From assembly GCA_013329925.1 (NCBI GenBank), contig DUJK01000184.1:1-8814 (forward strand): a DNA stretch of 8,814 nucleotides, in the 5' to 3' direction. The notes under the pieces are model-generated. The model searched no databases, was not told the DNA's origin, and saw nothing but the letters and a program-made list of their open reading frames with translations. Both the position numbers and the translations under genes were made by a program. The stretch is from Candidatus Poseidoniaceae archaeon (GTDB lineage: Archaea; Thermoplasmatota; Poseidoniia; Poseidoniales; Poseidoniaceae). Below, piece by piece: positions 7,601 to 8,814 of this stretch. Each line of letters opens with the position of its first letter. The stretch's first letter is position 1.

Positions 7601-8814
7601 AAGCCAGAAACAAAATTATTGCCAAGCCAGGTATCACCATTTGGCGCAATCAGTAATAAGTCCAAATCATTTACTAATTTAGCATCTACTTGGGGTGAAT
7701 TAGCGCTGCCTGCATCATCATTCCATGCAAGTGTAATATCAATTCCATGCGAAGGATCCATAGTCAGTTCGTAAACCAAACCAAATGAGGGTTGCAACAC
7801 TTTACCATCATCAAAATAGGTTGACAGTACTGTGCTACCATCTGTAGGCATTACGGTATTTTCGAGGTTTAATTGACCCCATCCTTCGTTTTGGTTTGGT
7901 ATATCTGGAGCGCCTAAATCATCTGCTCCATTAATCATGGCCGCTTTGATTAACGAGGCTGTCGGCGAGGCAATATTTACTTGTTCACGAATAAATTCTC
8001 TAGTTAACGCTGCTAGTCCACCAGCAACTGATGCAGATTGAGAAGTGCCAGAAACAGACATGTATAGTGGATCGCCATCAGTGTGAACACCGGTTCCGCA
8101 AGCGAAACCAATTGGCGATTTCGCCTCCTCAGCACGTCCCGAACAGATCTCTATCCCGGGTGCTACAACATCTGGCTTGATTCTACCGTCGAGAGTAAAA
8201 CCCTCTCTTGAACTTGAGTCTACTGAACCTTCAGGAGTTGTACCTAAGCTACCAGTAGTACTTACGCCGACTGAAAGAACATTCTTAGCGGTAGCAGGAG
8301 CGGTAATTAATGGACTTCCTTGACCATCATTATCTCCGACTGAAAATATCGGAAGTAAGGTTGATTCATCATGGACAAACTGGTCAACAGACCTAGAATC
8401 AGCCGTATATTCTCCATAATTCCCATTTAGCCCCCAGGCATTAATCGCTATTCTTGCTGTTTTTTGTTTTGCATCTAATAGTAAGTCATAGATAGAGCCC
8501 TGACGACCAAATACTCCCGTAGGATCATGCTCTAAGGCATACATTGTCACGCCTGCGCTTGGTGCAATTCCTTTACTCGAAGTATCCCCCGAACCATCAC
8601 CTACTGCAGTTAAAGTAACGTGTGTTCCATGCCCGCCATTGGTATCTGCAGGAGAGGTGTCTAAGCCAAATTGTGTGTAAACTGCTGCGACTCTGCCGCT
8701 GATATCGGGGTGATCACGATCTAGCCCCGTATCAGCAATTGCTAACATTTCACCAGAGCCATCCAATGTGAAAGTTGCTGATGAATCAACCTCGACCACT
8801 CCCGTTATTGCTCT
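4648..8814 (-). CDS. Giant membrane-anchored KP-43-like subtilisin (S8) with CARDB and Ig-like ectodomain; N-terminus outside the window
   Basis: A secreted serine protease on the cell surface. The frame is open to the window edge, so signal peptide and any propeptide are missing; residues are numbered from a GTG at 8799, which is not the real start. The S8 catalytic domain (about 1-315) has Asp23 (ADTGLD), His57 (HGTH) and Ser253 (SGTS); the stretch at 200-215 (GFTLDGRIKPDVVAPG) and the overall layout resemble KP-43 proteases. A beta-sandwich like the KP-43 C-terminal domain follows (about 321-452, with LVNDLDLLLIAPNG), then a CARDB-like domain (about 457-571), then several Ig-like beta segments (about 573-1198). 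One membrane helix (about 1208-1227) precedes SRR, giving an outside-facing N-terminus. The tail (1228-1383) is proline-rich and ends in an aromatic motif. Cys219 and Cys234 could form a disulfide. Likely role: degrading external protein for uptake, or processing surface proteins. No T-run follows the stop, so some read-through into adk is possible. Confidence 0.9.
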   Translation of the reverse strand, partial: RAITGVVEVDSSATFTLDGSGEMLAIADTGLDRDHPDISGRVAAVYTQFGLDTSPADTNGGHGTHVTLTAVGDGSGDTSSKGIAPSAGVTMYALEHDPTGVFGRQGSIYDLLLDAKQKTARIAINAWGLNGNYGEYTADSRSVDQFVHDESTLLPIFSVGDNDGQGSPLITAPATAKNVLSVGVSTTGSLGTTPEGSVDSSSREGFTLDGRIKPDVVAPGIEICSGRAEEAKSPIGFACGTGVHTDGDPLYMSVSGTSQSASVAGGLAALTREFIREQVNIASPTASLIKAAMINGADDLGAPDIPNQNEGWGQLNLENTVMPTDGSTVLSTYFDDGKVLQPSFGLVYELTMDPSHGIDITLAWNDDAGSANSPQVDAKLVNDLDLLLIAPNGDTWLGNNFVSGFSVTGGTADSLNNVERISLAPEIGATSGQWLVQILHRGGSNQDFSIVMTADASLISRPDLVAFPESIYLSSESPLQNDIFSLRVSWMNQGTASASGFHWILEDVTEGSIIMEGDSQGVLSSQIESEITTRSFSSTGIHTLKLSLDTNNVLDEMNDESSGVNNNIIQVDIEVTALGVRVVPLNDDGSMPVLEVDRQQAAIKNFDVRNETSIDIPITIMNEGTGTEAVTLSYTNVQQKHPVFNYFISPQDAWTKSVSQTSPYTLGPQGSNDDSVELVLTFENQYADLSDPNTPRYARAGTFYVDVTVAYQSLPLVSHSMRLTIIIDEVDDVKIVVSGTNGLSALPGESAAFAISALNVGNSQAQYSVECYSQNLWQIMLGNSNSSSLDFEPLDIANYLSMPVRIFVPPVSSGSPAAGFQDTVECYVTSTTDETLNYTQLVTISVLELSDYSTNLGVNGNDVGTNLEVRDILIDSGEEITLDYSLINKGNIEIELDVIVQPSNPSWYVELIANGLSYSKEATIQVPAGETIIVEVIIISPTSSLEGDFNLFNIKAEVSNFDYVTNSTKLVIMDKLSIDLQSPDLIVCSIGADYSFTEFGLTNDGNSLADLEWSFSLPPDGWVVGFANPVTSLQPRQSANISLGIIPPINQPVVDSAFKMTVSVTAQNGDRQVVKSVLLDVSVIDSTFGNMTLDGEVLQPLIGVPKGESQSTEVILRNDGNTPISGDLTIVILDQDGMSITGWSPKVSPDSITMLNPGDFETVKITLNPSEDVSRGPYQVVVNLSNSEGVVSTISLQTSSSPAEGNSGLFNIVPWYVSVVILLSLAIIMIVVSRRVKASGSIKDQGTELIAVNAHTTPGDVGGRRDKVLDIGMASDDKTSGEVSQDEIAAALAQSMGSQFSQPILPAPTASPPLGMPPAGMPPVSKIPQGMPPPFPQKPLPNIPPPPITPQQASQPSIPPLPATGLPPGWTMEQWNAYGHMWLKKNQP
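4666..4719 (-). other. C-terminal aromatic motif of the protease tail (LPPGWTMEQWNAYGHMWL)
   Basis: The last 23 residues of the protease hold this motif, with three Trp and one Tyr, after a tail segment consisting largely of Pro, Gln, Met and Ser. By topology it is cytoplasmic. Low-complexity tails rarely end in such a dense aromatic block, so it is probably a short binding or anchoring module. I recall similar PPGWxxEQW endings in large surface proteins of marine group II archaea, but could not verify this here. Confidence 0.5.
4717..4911 (-). repeat. Proline-rich low-complexity segment encoding GMPP repeats
   Basis: Residues about 1297-1361 of the protease are largely proline, with GMPP recurring three times (LGMPPAGMPPVSK and QGMPPPF) and a later NIPPPP. 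The DNA is accordingly rich in GGAGG and GGTGG on the plus strand. This gives an extended, disordered cytoplasmic spacer between the membrane helix and the aromatic C-terminal motif. Long frames seen in other phases here are by-products of the low complexity. Confidence 0.7.
5119..5178 (-). other. Single transmembrane helix of the protease
   Basis: Residues about 1208-1227 (VPWYVSVVILLSLAIIMIVV) are an uninterrupted hydrophobic run followed by SRRVK. The basic residues on the C-terminal side fit the positive-inside rule for an external protease domain and a cytoplasmic tail. No other strong membrane segment is visible in the part of the protein inside the window. Confidence 0.88.

Overview
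The window looks archaeal, most likely from an uncultured marine euryarchaeon of the Thermoplasmatota (Poseidoniia, formerly Marine Group II). The reasons are an archaeal RNase P protein 4 (Rpr2/Rpp21 family) next to a YhbY-type CRM protein, a TATA-like promoter close to the adk start codon with no ribosome binding site, weak or variable Shine-Dalgarno sites, U-run termination, and a very large secreted, membrane-anchored Ig-rich protease. The exact lineage is inferred, not shown.

All six protein genes lie on the minus strand, so transcription runs from high to low coordinates. First is a giant KP-43-like subtilisin (8814 to 4648; its N-terminus is outside the window). It has a catalytic domain, a beta-sandwich, a CARDB domain, a long series of Ig-like segments, one membrane helix, and a proline-rich cytoplasmic tail ending in an aromatic motif. 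A 37-bp gap holding an adk promoter follows, then a compact housekeeping block: adk (adenylate kinase with a zinc lid), rnp4 (RNase P protein 4) and a YhbY/CRM RNA-binding protein. Spacings in this block are 8 and 0 bp, so the three genes are almost certainly cotranscribed. After it come an ArsB/NhaD/OCA2-type ion permease and a zinc-ribbon/acidic-linker/TPR protein. A T-run about 18 bp past the last stop codon is a plausible end of transcription.

The remaining 218 bp at the low-coordinate end contain no convincing protein gene. Positions 11-120 are about 56% GC, against about 30% in the next 90 bp. On the minus strand this patch is G-rich and can form at least two hairpins, which suggests the 5' part of a structural RNA running out of the window, but I cannot name the family with confidence.

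The central genes are ordinary. Adk balances adenine nucleotides, Rnp4 serves tRNA 5'-end maturation, and the CRM protein probably acts in ribosome assembly. The parts most worth a second look are the protease, with its cytoplasmic tail motif and unusual active-site loops, the Zn-ribbon/TPR protein with repeated LPFG motifs, and the GC-rich terminal patch. I see no CRISPR array, transposon, tRNA, defence system or biosynthetic cluster.
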